Shown here piece after piece: positions 37,764 to 49,402 of a DNA stretch of 64,000 nucleotides. Below the pieces are notes generated by a model, which was given only the letters and a program-made list of their open reading frames with translations, was not told where the DNA came from and did not search any database. The DNA is from Dillenia suffruticosa. Taxonomy: Eukaryota > Streptophyta > Magnoliopsida > Dilleniales > Dilleniaceae. The stretch is from the NCBI GenBank assembly GCA_033439265.1, contig JAVTVX010000013.1, positions 22,238,500 through 22,302,499 of the forward strand. The letters run 5' to 3'. Both the position numbers and the translations under genes were made by a program. Every line of letters begins with the position of its first letter. Positions within the stretch are counted from its first letter, which is position 1.

Positions 37764-39210
37764 GTTCTTCTTGTCTAGTTGCATACTTCCACCAAAATTG
37801 CATGGAGTGTCATCACAATGATGGGTGAAATGGGGCAAAACAAAACCCAACTTTGGTTTTGTATATTCCAACTTTTTTTTGGCTACTATTGTTACTTTTC
37901 AGTGATGAATGAAGCACCAAGTTGTGAAAGTGTAGGATTTCCTGCAAATCTGATCCTTAAGATGTGAGATTTATGTTTAATTTTCTCTTGTCTATACTTT
38001 TGAAGAGCATGCCTGAAATGGTGAAAAACGTACTTTGGTTTATTCCTAGATGAACACAGAACCATATGAATTTTATGTTTATGTAAATATTCTGGTTCCA
38101 TGTTCAGCTATTGGGCCGGCCATGCCAGCCAACCCTTGAGATATATTCCTTCAGGGGGGACCAGATTTATGTACCATGTCAACTTGGTACCTTTTCACAC
38201 ATCTAAGAAGAGAAATCCCTCTTTTCCACAACTTGCTCAAACCAAATTCTAAGCAATTGCTAAAGATATACCAAATCAAGTCTTGTGGTAATGTTCCATA
38301 AAATATGTTTTATAAAGTGATTTTTTTTTTTTTTTTTTGCCATTTTGAATTTTTTCTCCCCAAGAATAAAGTAAGAGCATTTGCATCTTTGTTCAAGCAT
38401 ACAAGGATTTTCCTTTATAGCAAAGTTTCTTATGATCATTTAATTACCTTTTCTTCTCTTCCATATGTTGCACTACAAATGGATGCCTTTTTCAGCTGAA
38501 GCTTTATTTTTATTTTTTTCCTTGTGACTCTTTGACGGAAGAGAGAGAGAGAGAGAGAGAGTAATGTCCAAAGGTGAAATAAAAAATTCATGTTCCCTTC
38601 CTCGAAAGCAAAGACGGATGTAAAACTGTATGTTAAAATAAAAATGTTCAAAGACAAAATTGTGGTCTGAGAGAGACAATCAGGTAATGGTTTTCATAAG
38701 CTTGTACCAACTATTCTCTTATAATATGCATATAATGTTTTTATATTCAAAGAACCTTAAATTTTGTACTAATCGGAGACGAGGTTCGTGTAAATTTGAT
38801 TTTCAACATGTTGTCCTTGTAAAAAAAGGAATTTTTCCACTAGGAAAATCATGGACATATATAATAAACTGCAAACAAACTATACATACCAAACAAGCGT
38901 GCTCCGAATAGGTTTGATGACTATGGGGAAGTTTAAAACTCAAGCCAAAGAGAAAAAAAAAAAAATGAAAAAAAAGGAAGCTAGACTGAGATACAATTGC
39001 ATAAATATTTTCTTCTGTTTAGCAAGACTATTCAAGGAGGCACTTGCCAATCATGCCATTTTTGTTTCCTAAAAAAGGAAAAAAGGGGAAGCAATTGGGA
39101 CCCTTAAAAAAAGGCTTCTTGGGTCTGCGTCAGTCTAGTAGAAGTTGGCAGGCTGTGGTGGACATTACTTTAATTTAATGGAGTTGAAATGCCATTTTTC
39201 ATCAATTCCC
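37764..39210. other. 3' flank and intergenic DNA
   Basis: The first 350 bases are likely 3' untranslated region of the ALS3-like gene. T and A homopolymers and a (GA)n tract at about 38540-38562 follow. No gene is seen. Confidence 0.45.
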
Positions 39211-39561
39211 TTATGAAAAGACCTTACCAAAAGGGTTTTGATTAATGTAATTTCCAGGTGGATCGTACTCGCAGACAATTACGAGTCCTCCATCGCCACA
39301 CCTCACCGTCGCACATCCCAATTTTGTGCTATCTTTCCAAACAATTTGGGTATAATGCCCACACATTTGTCCTGGCTGGCACGTATTTGTTTCGGGGTTG
39401 TAATATTTATTTTCATCATACCATGGCTTCACTGCCTCGGCTGGGGTAAAATCTTTTCCCATGCCCCAAAACAGGTTCTCTCCATAAGGCCCATTAGAAT
39501 GTACTAATTTGCAAGCACCAGCACCAGCTAATTTGTTTCCATACACCAGCACCATGCACAA
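39211..39561 (-). pseudogene. PR-1/CAP superfamily gene fragment
   Basis: PR-1 proteins are secreted CAP-domain proteins induced by pathogens. The frame contains the C-terminal two thirds of the domain: HSNGPYGENLFWGMG, AVKPWYDENKYY, MCGHYTQIVWKDSTKLGCA (CAP motif) and CEYDPPGNYINQNPF. It lacks a signal peptide and the first helix (about 50-60 residues plus leader). The peptide before KLVHSNGPYGEN does not fit the family (VYGNKLAGAGACKLVHS), pointing to an internal deletion joining remnants. The active-site-region His and Glu residues are otherwise in place. It is most likely a dead fragment, unless an upstream exon outside the usual intronless structure exists. Confidence 0.75.
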
Positions 39562-40097
39562 AGACTGTATCTTCCTCCTTTTGTTACAAGATTTTAATGG
39601 TTCTCAATAGGGATCTAGAGAATATTTAAAAAGTTTACGTGATCCTTCCATCATAAATACACAAGAACTCATAGGTGCCTAATCCAAAACTTAATTAGGT
39701 ATCATACTCATTCTTCTTAATTATAATAATTATGTTTTTAGCTTCTCACATAACCCTTGAAAAAATGGTTGCGCATATCATGTTATTATGATAATTAAAT
39801 TTTAATATTTTTGTATTTTATTTGATTTCATGGTATTGTTATAATTTAATTTTGCATATCTTGAATAAACTAAAGTATTAATTGATTCATGTAACATTCT
39901 TAGAAGTAGTTTAAGTTCAAGTTTAATCAGGCAACTCCCACTAATCAATGTCTTAAATTTTCTGAATTTTCATCAAATCTATTATTTATGCCGGTTTGTG
40001 GTGAAATATGGGAACAATTATTAGACAAAATTATCGAATTATCCTGATTGCCTATTCTACCTCTTCTTCTCAATCTCTTCTCTCTCCATTGATTGAT

Positions 40098-40138
<41 letters not shown>

Positions 40139-40431
40139 TCTTCTTCTTCTTCTTCTTCTTCTTCTTCTTCCTTTCTCTCCAGACCGATTATTCTCTCTCC
40201 CTAGATAAGAAAGATGAAAGAAAAATAAATAAATAGAGTAGTGGACGTCATTAACTTCAAAAGGGTGCAACCTTTGTCTTCTTGCGTGTCCAACCCAACC
40301 CGCCAATAGCGTTCAACGCAAACAATTATCATTCGACGCATCGTTTCAACTTCCTCGCAAATTTCCCTGCCTCAAACTCAAACCCCCTGATTTCAGGACC
40401 AACTGATCGACCCCTTTCTCTGTCTAGAGAT
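39562..40431. other. Intergenic region and leader of the membrane-protein gene
   Basis: AT-rich DNA is followed by a (CT)n tract at about 40102-40136 that changes directly into (CTT)n at 40137-40169, some 260 bases before the next start codon. The polyarginine open frame on the other strand is a translation of this repeat. Confidence 0.5.
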
Positions 40432-40982
40432 ATGTCGGTTCGTTATCTGGGGAGCTTTCGGGTTTCTCCGATTCTCTCTCTGTGTTTAATCTTTCTCAGC
40501 CTCTTTGCAGGTAAAATTTTCTTCATTTTTTATTTCATTCTGCTCGATTAGGATTTGCTAAATTTATATTTTATATGCACATGTTGTTGTTGTTGACCCC
40601 AGCTATAAATCCTGTAATTTATTTGTTCAGCTAAAATTTTTGCCCTACCTTAGGGTTTTCTTTTTCCCAATTTGAAATGATCAGGATTGATTCCATTTTT
40701 GGGGGGGGGGGGGGTTCTCTGTTATATGAGATGTTTCATTGATCCCCTGCTCATCTTTCTCGTTGCACCAAAGTTCAGTGTACAAACTATGGGAATGGGA
40801 CACGGAGTGCCAGTTTCTTCATGTGGTTACACAGATGATCATTTTGTGTTAATTAGTCCTTTTGGTAATTAGACTTAAGGCTTTTGAATCAAATTGCCGG
40901 ATTAATGATTTAAAACACCTGCCTGTTATAAAAGGTTTGGGGTTTGAGTTTTGTCCTCTCCCTGTGTTGCCAATCCCAAAAA

Positions 40983-41020
<38 letters not shown>

Positions 41021-43462
41021 GGAGAGCTACCTACCTGTGAACGGGTTTTAAAATTAAACTTAAAAGAGATTTCCTTTCCAATTCTTTAAACTACCTTTAT
41101 CCTTGAAGGGAAGACTTATTAGCTTGAAATTCGAAAATGAGAGTAAGAGTGCCAATTTTCTTGCTGTACTGACGAACGCATCCTTTCTGATGCTAAACTT
41201 TGGATAGCAACCTGCAAATAAAATTGGATCCATAGCTGTATCTCTCTTGTAATTAAGATGTGAAATCTTCATTGTGAAAGCATCATATAACCTTGTCTGA
41301 TCACTCTTCAAGGCTAAATACTTCCAAAGTTGCATTTGTTTAAAATGTCATGATTTTTATTGTATATTTCTCTGTTTGCTGAATATTCTGATGTGGAACT
41401 AAGTGCATCTCTTTGTTTGCCGATGACTATAGCATTCAAGGTTATGCTCAGATTTGGTCCAGGTGATTATGGCCTTGTTATTTAATCATGACAGACTGTA
41501 AAAATGTTTCTTCTGCAGATTTTACTCTATCAGCAGTTGTTACACTTGAGTCGATAGAAATATACAAGACCCATGAGTGGCTAAAATCTACACCAACAGT
41601 ATATTTCAAATGTAAGGGGGAAAATAAGACCACATTGCCAGATGTGGAGAAAGCAAATGTCCTCTACACTTTCAAGGGCGAAGAGTCTTGGCAGGTTTGT
41701 CCTGGGTGAATTTATTGGCAGTATAATTCTTACTTCGTCTGTAGTTGTTTGTTGTTTTTTGAGTTGAGACATATGAGATCAGGATGAGAATAGGAACTTA
41801 AGGTAGTAAATATATCTTGTTGCTTTTTTAATAGGTAATATGTATCAGCTAACCAAAATTAGTTGTGACTTGTCAGCCTACAAATGAAGTAAGATAGTAA
41901 CAAGTTATACAAGAGAAAAAGAAGGCTCACCATTAGGAAAGGCTGGCAGATGGTCAACAATTTATTGTTCATATAGTTTCCCTCATACCATAACTAATAA
42001 TTGTTTGGGGATTTCATATAGTGTAATGCAATCCAAAAAATTCTGAGTTGGTGTCTTCCTCCATACAAGCATCTTTGTCTTCAAAATCCTAGTTGTGCTC
42101 TTCATACTTCTGAAATTCTTATTTATTATAACTCTTTATTGCATGATTTCCTTTGCTTTTAGGTGGTTAGGATTTAGAATGGGCACTTATGAAGTCAACA
42201 AGATGGTTCCCCTATCCTTGTGTCAAACACAATTTGCACAAAATAGAACATATTGGAATACCAACTCCTTTGCTGTATCATGGGAGCCTCTTTCTCTCTT
42301 CTGTTTTGCATTCATCTCTTCTTGTTAGGTTTATGGGATCTGATCTTACTTCCTAGTAGAGCTGCAAAAGCTGCTTTGAGTTGTTGTTGGAAATTTTTTT
42401 TTATGTGGGGGTAAATGTGACAATTCTTTCTAGAAAGACTGATGGAAAACTTTGTGATTGATATGTTTCCAGCCCCTAACAGATTTTGCAGACAAAAAGT
42501 GCAAGCGATGTGGGATCTATGAGAAAGATACCTTTAAGTCAGATGATACATTTGACGAGTGGGAATTCTGCCCTTCTGATTTTAGTTCACCTGATGGACA
42601 GTACACCCATTTTAAGGACAAGGAATTAAATGCTACATTCTTATGTGCTCAGTGTGTGCCTCTTGAAAGCAGTAAGTTGTCATAAGGCTTTATATTATAG
42701 CTTGTCTCACATTGTTTATACTTGTTTTATGGCAGCTTGACATCCCTAATGCTAAGAAACTGGATTTAAATGACTGTATGAACTCTAATTTCTTTCCTGC
42801 ATGTAAGTTGGCTGGAGGAACTCAATGGCAGACTTGAATTGAAGTTTTCTGCACACGTGAATGCCGACTTGAATTAATATGGAAGACTATGATTCAAGTC
42901 AAAACATTTACCAGGTTATTGCTGCATTTTGGGGCTAATCACATCTTTAATGTGAACAATAAATGTGGAAGACTATGATTCAAGTCAGTGGCAGACTTGA
43001 ATTGAAGTGGTAAATATGTGCAGATACCAATCAATGGCAGACTTGAAGTTTTCTAGTGATAGTGATAAAAAATAATGTGTGCAGATGCCAATCAATGGAG
43101 GACTTGACTTGAAGTTTTCTAGTGATAGTGATCCATGCAGCAACCTAGTGTTCTTATTTTTGTGAAAGACTATGATTCAAGTCAAACATTTACCAAGTTA
43201 TTGCTGCATTTTGGGGCTAATCACATCTTTAATGTGTGCAGATACCAATCAAGAGTCTTCACATGATAAAGGAAAAGGAATGCATATTGTCATAGTGATA
43301 GTGATCAGTGCTCTGGTTTCAACTGTATTTGTCGTTGGATTGATAGCCGGGTACAAGTATTGGCTGAAGAAGAAGAGAGAGCAAGAGCAGGCGCGTTTTC
43401 TAAAACTGTTCGAAGATGGTGATGACATCGAGGATGAATTAGGCCTTGGCAGTCCCATATGA
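40432..43462 (+). CDS. Plant single-pass membrane protein of unknown function
   Basis: Four exons (40432-40510, 41519-41694, 42473-42671, 43242-43462) with GT-AG borders give 224 residues. A signal peptide covers residues 1 to about 27 (SPILSLCLIFLSLFAG). The lumenal part has paired cysteines (YFKCKG, KKCKRCGIYEK, WEFCPSDF, FLCAQC), probably disulphide bonded, and N-glycosylation sequons NKT and NAT. One transmembrane helix, IVIVIVISALVSTVFVVGLI, is followed by a basic stop-transfer stretch KYWLKKKREQEQARF and an acidic cytosolic tail ending DEDELGLG-like (EDELGLGSPI). This topology suggests a type I endomembrane or plasma-membrane protein. I do not recognise the symbol. The third intron contains partial copies of its own 3' end. 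Confidence 0.85.
42885..43241. repeat. Nested duplications in intron 3 that copy the acceptor region
   Basis: GACTATGATTCAAGTC, TTTACCA.GTTATTGCTGCA and GGGGCTAATCACATC occur at about 42887-42955 and again at 43168-43240. GTGCAGATACCAATCAATGG and TTTTCTAGTGATAGTGAT occur at about 43018-43068 and 43078-43131. The true acceptor is the copy ending at 43241. Confidence 0.8.
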
Positions 43463-44556
43463 CGAATGTATATATTATAGAAATGTACAGTTTAGGATTT
43501 TTTAAGCCTTTTCTGCTTAAACATGAAGTTTTGGCACACACTTTCTCACTGCTTTCACACCCCTAGGGAGATTGTTGAGGAGGGACGTATTGTCTAAACA
43601 ATAATGCGAACGAATTGATTATGTGCAAGATGAATAAAACGTGTGAAACAACATAATACAAACCGAGTTTAGGTAATTCTTTACAGGGCACCACAAATGC
43701 AACATGTTTCAAGGTGTGTTTGTGCCTTTGTACGTAGTATTTTTTTTTTTTTTTTTTTTTGTCTGCTAATAGAGATGGATACTTTGTCAATTGACTAATA
43801 TAATACAGATCAAATAAATCAAGAATTAAATCAATCAAATGACATATTGCTGTGAGATTTGACCAATTTTGAAATGGTTAAAATATTAGAATCTTTAAAA
43901 CATTCTGGGTTATGGTACCATGTAAGGCTGTGTTCATTTGGTCTTTGATTTATTTAGGTTTTTTTTTTTTCTTTTTTTTAAACGTTCATATGGTTTTTGA
44001 TTTATTTATTTATTTATTATAAACATTATTTTAATCCACCATAATGACTTCAAGTCTCTCAGGTGATTGTTTGAGCCAAGGTTTCCGTACCCTGTTTGTA
44101 TTTTTTTTATTTTTTTGGTTCACAAGAATCACCATGATTTTCTATTTGTAGTAATTTTTCGTCTGAAGAATTATAATGAGAGAACAAGCAATTCATATGG
44201 GGACGACTCTTTTGCTATCTTATTCATTTTCAACTGTCAACCAGAACAGAAACGCAACATAATGGAATAGCATAGGAGAGTGAGAAGTTGAGAAGCAGAA
44301 CATTCTCTCACTAGTTTCTAAAATGTGGCTGCTACATGATCTACCGCACAATCTCTGAACACAGTAGGTTCCAAAGAGATAATTGGCCATTCCATTGCGG
44401 TCGTCTTCATTAGCTCCTAGTCCCAGTTCCAATTAGACTTTCTGATCATCTCTCTGATAGAAACATGACCAATTACCACAGATGCTTTCATAAACTTTCA
44501 TCTCATCAACACTGTAGTCAATCCTAGTTTTCGTTTCTTGCCGGCTATATTCATAA
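43463..44556. other. 3' flank and intergenic DNA
   Basis: 3' untranslated region of the membrane-protein gene, then AT-rich DNA with a T homopolymer at 43741-43760. Minus-strand frames at 44220-44636 might belong to the next, poorly understood locus. Confidence 0.4.
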
Positions 44557-45057
44557 TCATCTTCCTTCTCCCAATCGCCATCCACATGGCTCAAGGAATA
44601 CTGTGTGTACCATATCCCCATGGCTGTGGGAACCATCCAGCTCTAATCTGCTGCTGTCTTCACTGTCATAGATGCTGTTGCTGCTGCACAAGAGATCATC
44701 CACGCAACTCCTGCCACGAAAATCATAGTCCTGTTTGGTCAACCAGAGGTCATGGTCGTAATAGGGCTCTATCGATCCATATTCGTATCCAACACTAACT
44801 GTAAACCTGGTCAGCTCTTCCCCATGAGGAGGTGATATGGAATCATAAAACCCTTCTCCGAGAGGAAAGGCAGGGTTCAATACGGGACATGAATAAAAAA
44901 TTGAGTCTAGTAATGGCAAAGGTTTCTCGTAGGTGACACTGTATGGTATTTGATCGTAAGATACATATTCTGGCTCATTAAAATAGAAGTCCACGAAGGG
45001 CATGGTTGATGAAAATAGGGCTCTAAGTGCTGATTTATTTGCAGAGAGCTGTTGCAA
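44557..45057 (-). CDS. Unrecognised open reading frame
   Basis: A 166-codon frame, or 148 codons from the second ATG (MPFVDFYFNEPEYVSYDQIP). It is acidic and tyrosine-rich (VGYEYGSIEPYYDHDLWLTK), not low-complexity, and has no identifiable domain, signal peptide or helix. A second minus-strand frame at 44433-44636 overlaps its end and continues the acidic Tyr-rich style (DDYEYSRQETKTRIDY), which would fit a frame break or an intron near 44600. It could be a degraded or fast-evolving plant gene. Confidence is low. Confidence 0.3.
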   Translation of the reverse strand: MQQLSANKSALRALFSSTMPFVDFYFNEPEYVSYDQIPYSVTYEKPLPLLDSIFYSCPVLNPAFPLGEGFYDSISPPHGEELTRFTVSVGYEYGSIEPYYDHDLWLTKQDYDFRGRSCVDDLLCSSNSIYDSEDSSRLELDGSHSHGDMVHTVFLEPCGWRLGEGR

Positions 45058-46692
45058 AGGTTGTAGAAGAACGATGACATTACCAGTATCTATATTTGCC
45101 GGAAGAAAATAAAAGTAGTAATGATTATTACTGATCCGTGTACCTCAGATTCCGCATGCCTATTTCATGACCTCTTTGGATGGAATCCCCTCTTTAGCGA
45201 TAAAAGGGCAGCAAAAAATATGGGCGTCTTAGGCTAGAAAGGTGGTAAAATATGTTGTGGAGGCATCTTATGTTGTATATTCAAAGCTTTCTCCCCAAAC
45301 AAAATTGAGGTCTTCCACTTGCAGGTAAAATAGTTCCCTTTTATCTTCTGCCATTCCATTTTGTGATTGGCAGGACTTTCTGCAGCAATCTTATCAATCA
45401 CATTTTGGGTGATTTGGTCTAAGAGAATTCACCTTTTCTCCTCCTTTTATTCATTTGAGAACCCTTCCTCATCTTTATCCTGACAAAAAGTTTTGGCTAT
45501 GGGGTTCTCATCAGCCAACCACACATATAAGGAAATCAAAGGACATGGCCCATTCCTAATCCTAAATCAACAAATCCGAGTGCAAAGAAACAGACTGGGC
45601 TGAAGAAAGATTAGGGCTAGAGGATCTCTGTAGGTTGTCTCAATGAATCCCAGGCTCGCATTGCCATGAACTTGTGTCTTTGCTTGTCTCACAAATGAGC
45701 CGGGCATAAAGTGTCTTTGCCGGTCTCTGGAATATTTGTAACAGAAACATCAGTGCATAAGCTGTAGGAAAAAGAACTGCTTGATGGTTTTCTTGCTTTT
45801 CTGAAAATTTTATGTCCACACATGCCAGGAATATTTAAAGCAGTTAAAGATGCTAATTACAAGCCCAACTTGGAGCAGATTCTTGGAATATAGCCACGAA
45901 CTAATTCAAGAAAGAATACTACCACTAGAATGACTGTTCTAATTGAAACCTAAAAGTTAAATATGCCGGTGAGAGCAATGTCTCAATATTATAGTCATTT
46001 ATATCTACAAATAAAATATCTTATAAATTTTGGAACATCTAAATCAGTGATTATAGGATTCATAGTGGGCAAATTCTCATTTTCAAACCTTCCAAGGAGG
46101 AAAAAGGTTCAGGTTCCTTTATTCTTTCTTTTGACCGGCTTGTGGAAAGTTCTTCGTATTGCTTCTGTTGAATTCCAATAATAACTATGACAGGTAACGG
46201 TACACCAAAATATACACCTACGAGATATTTTCATGCCAATGTTAAGAGATTTGTCCATTGCCCAGTCTTTGTAATTTTGACAAGAACTTAGAGAAAAGTG
46301 TGGTAGTTTCTTTGATGCAGTGGTTGGTTTAGAAGAACAGAAAGAAAGAATGGATTGGAAGGAAGGAGGATGGGGCTGCATGAAAATGTTTATTAGGACC
46401 ATGATGAAAAATGTTATGATGCTGCTTCATCTTAGCTTAATGCAGCAACTTCCCTATATTGCAATAAGGAATATATAATATATGAACAGAATAAAATAAT
46501 GAACATCTAGGACTGGACTCATTATACACAATACTCCAATGTAGACCAAATCAGTAAAAATCCTTCTACAATACCAGTACTATTAACTAGAAGTGAAAAT
46601 AAGCCCATGGTTCTAGCATAACTTGCCTGGATTATTCAAACATTCCCATTCTGAAAGTAAACTAGATTCTTGAAGAACAAAAACTTGTTACC
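45058..46692. other. Intergenic region
   Basis: No domain-bearing frame. The base composition is closer to genic than in the AT-rich gaps, so decayed coding DNA is possible but I cannot name any. Confidence 0.4.
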
Positions 46693-48673
46693 TTATATGC
46701 CACAAACTTCACAATATCCTGGACTTTTGCGAGTTACAACATCATAACGGACTCCATATGTAGCCTTGACAGTATCCCCGCAGCAACTACAAACCAAACA
46801 ATTTGCAAAGATAAGTTAAAGAGAGCAACGCAAAGATGTTTCATGACATTTTCCTATTCTTTTGCATCAGCCAGGACAGAGGACTTCTAGACCAAGATGG
46901 GACATCTGTATCAGGTAATGGAGTGTGGATAGACCTGCATGCCTCTATATTGAACCTCTTCTTGTCAATTCCACACAATGTCTCAAATATATCTGGTTCC
47001 ACTCGGCAGAAGTATGGATGATCTGCAGAAAAAGACTTGAAGAAATTAGAAGTTAGGGAATATAAGCATGAAGTAGAAGATCAGCTAGGCAAGCCCAAAA
47101 AAGTTCTCACCGGGATAAATGAATCATGCTTGTGTGCTTTTCTCAAGGTGCATGCACCCTCCATCCGGACCTATTAAGGTCCTATGCAGCTGAGGACCAC
47201 AATGATGATTCAGAACAGCATATTTATTTGATATGCCATCATGCAGAATTGCATGAAGCATCCTAAAGCACTGAGGTCAAGTGTAGAAGGGTAGGGACAG
47301 CATATTTATTTGATATGCCATCATGTAGAATTGCATGAAGCATCCTAAAGCATTGAGGTCAAGTGTAGAAGGGTAGGGACAGCATATTTATTTGATATGC
47401 CATCATGTAGAATTGCATGAAGCATCCTAAAGCATTGAGGTCAAGTGTAGAAGGGTAGGACATTGAAAGCCAAGACCAATGCCTGCATGTTCTGTCCGGA
47501 AATTATATAGTGCTCCTATTTATTTTTAATGATGATCCCAGTTCATTTATGACACTGCTCATATCAAGCTGCGGCCTAAACAATGTAATTATCAATCTAG
47601 ACATAAGAAATTCATAAAACATCAAGCCGTCAAGGCTCTGCGGAACTATTTGCAAAACTGCATGATAGGGCTAGAAGCAACACATGCAATCAACTAGCAC
47701 ATAAGCAAATCAATAGAAGTGATGTACTTTATGATGCGTAATTTGGTGGTGCGGAGTCTATAGCAACGAAACAGATATGCAACCTTCCATGTGGCCCAAT
47801 TTTCCAGAATATGAAGGATATCAAATCTGTATTTCCGTGAATAGAAAGTTTAATTGTGGCACCCCATTATTAAAGTATGTAACGATCACAACAGAGATGC
47901 TGAAGGTGGAGATAAAGTGGGCAACGCCATTTTAATGTAATTGTTTCTAATATAGCCGAGAAACACGCCGTCTCTAAACTATGTGATTATCCATGAATTA
48001 GCAAAGCGCTCCAGTAAAAAAGGAAAATTTGATACAGTTATATTGCAGGGCATGACATGGCATGGCATGAGGTAAAGCAACTGAAACCCATATAACAAGC
48101 AAAAGACCGTGTTTCTTCATTTTTAAGGTCCATTTAAGAGTCACATTTGTTCTTATGAAATCAGATGATAAGCTCGGCTAGTAATATAGTCGAATATACT
48201 GCAAGCAAACCAAGAGATATACGAAGATTGAAAAGACAGACCTTTATATTGGAAGGGTCATCGAAAATCTCATCTGGGGTTGGGAAGGAAGGATCCTTGT
48301 CCAATTTACAGGCCCCGCAACCCTTTCACGTACTGCCACTTCTCCTCCTTCCGGTCCAATCCTGCGAAGCCACTCCGGATTTGACTTCATTTTTTTCTTT
48401 CTTTTTTTTTTGACAAACCAGTATCGGTAATCATGTTTAACCCAGGTTCGAGTCAGGTGGGGCCTGACAAACCTCTCTTGCACTTATTTTCGCAATCAAT
48501 ATTTTATTTAAATGTAGCACCGTACCAATCCAGACTTGACTTTCATGTGTACTCATGTTCCTGCTTTTCTTACCGTTAGTATTTGTCTTCTGTCTTTGCT
48601 CCCTCCGAGCAGCAGTTGCAACAGCAATGGTGGTGGCTAAGCTGAGTAAAGCCAATGTGTTAGCCATTTCCAA
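46693..48673 (-). pseudogene. Small Cys-rich protein gene with one frame break in exon 2
   Basis: Four exons fit with GT-AG borders: 48574-48673, 48242-48361, 46935-47035 and 46693-46786. The N-terminus, MANTLALLSLATTIAVATAA, looks like a signal or transit peptide. Exon 2 reads GLDRKEEKWQYVKGLRG and then, one base out of frame, CKLDKDPSFPTPDEIFDDPS. Exons 3 and 4 give HPYFCRVEPDIFETLCGIDK, ACSCCGDTVKATYG and SPGYCEVCGI-stop. The summed exon length is 415 bases, one more than a multiple of three, so exactly one base is in excess, within about 48320-48335 beside a CCCC run. The CxxCG/CxxCG pairs suggest a small zinc-ribbon-like protein. I do not know its name. The break may be a real lesion or a base-calling error; everything else looks intact. 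Confidence 0.6.
47217..47462. repeat. Tandem repeat, 82-bp unit, three copies
   Basis: Copies start AGCATATTTATTTGATATGC at 47217, 47299 and 47381 and differ by only one or two bases, so the expansion is young. It lies in intron 2 of the small Cys-rich gene. Confidence 0.92.
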
Positions 48674-49402
48674 GGATAGTCACTTCAACCCGATGACCGC
48701 TTGGCGTTCTTGTACGACAAAAGTGATATGTCGAGAAAATTCTAGGCTTTATAGAAATAACCAGATCCTTTTGTTTTTGTGTGTTTTTGGGCGCGGGAGG
48801 GTCGGTTTGTGAAAATATCCGAAATCATTAGGACGCAGAACCATAATCCTATCAAACGTCAAATAACCGTAATGCCCTTTTTCCCAAGAACGATTCTCCT
48901 TTGGTGACAATTAGATTAACTTTATTTTCATCATATTCGTGATTTGAGTGACCATCAACCATGGTTAGCGTGGGACCTAACTCTTAAATTACACAGCCGA
49001 ATCTTATATACAGTCACGACATGAGGAGCAAGGTTAGATGGCAGCCACAACCGCGGCCATAGCTAACCTCAAACCCCACACAGAAGAAGAAACAATCCGT
49101 CCGTGGATATCAAGTAACCGATAAAAGCAAAATGGGCATGTAACACTGCAATCTCCCCAAAAGACGGCTTATAAAGAATAATGCAACTATCATGATTTAA
49201 TAAAAGTGCATCATTTTTATGTAATTTATGTATTCCAAAATGTTCTTGCTCATCTAAACTTGATTCTGAAGTGTGTTTTCCCGCTACGGCAATAGTCCAA
49301 AAAGATTAATATAAAGGGCACAGAAAAGTTGTACACAGATATAACAAGAAATGAGTTGTTCTGCCAACTGGCCATAACAGCCACCAGCGCTTCCTCATTT
49401 TT
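48674..49402. other. Promoter of the Cys-rich gene and 3' flank of the RS2Z locus
   Basis: No frame with features. It separates two minus-strand loci. Confidence 0.4.

Noticed and set aside
40097-40306. Polyarginine frame on the minus strand
   Set aside because: Translation of the CT/CTT microsatellite.
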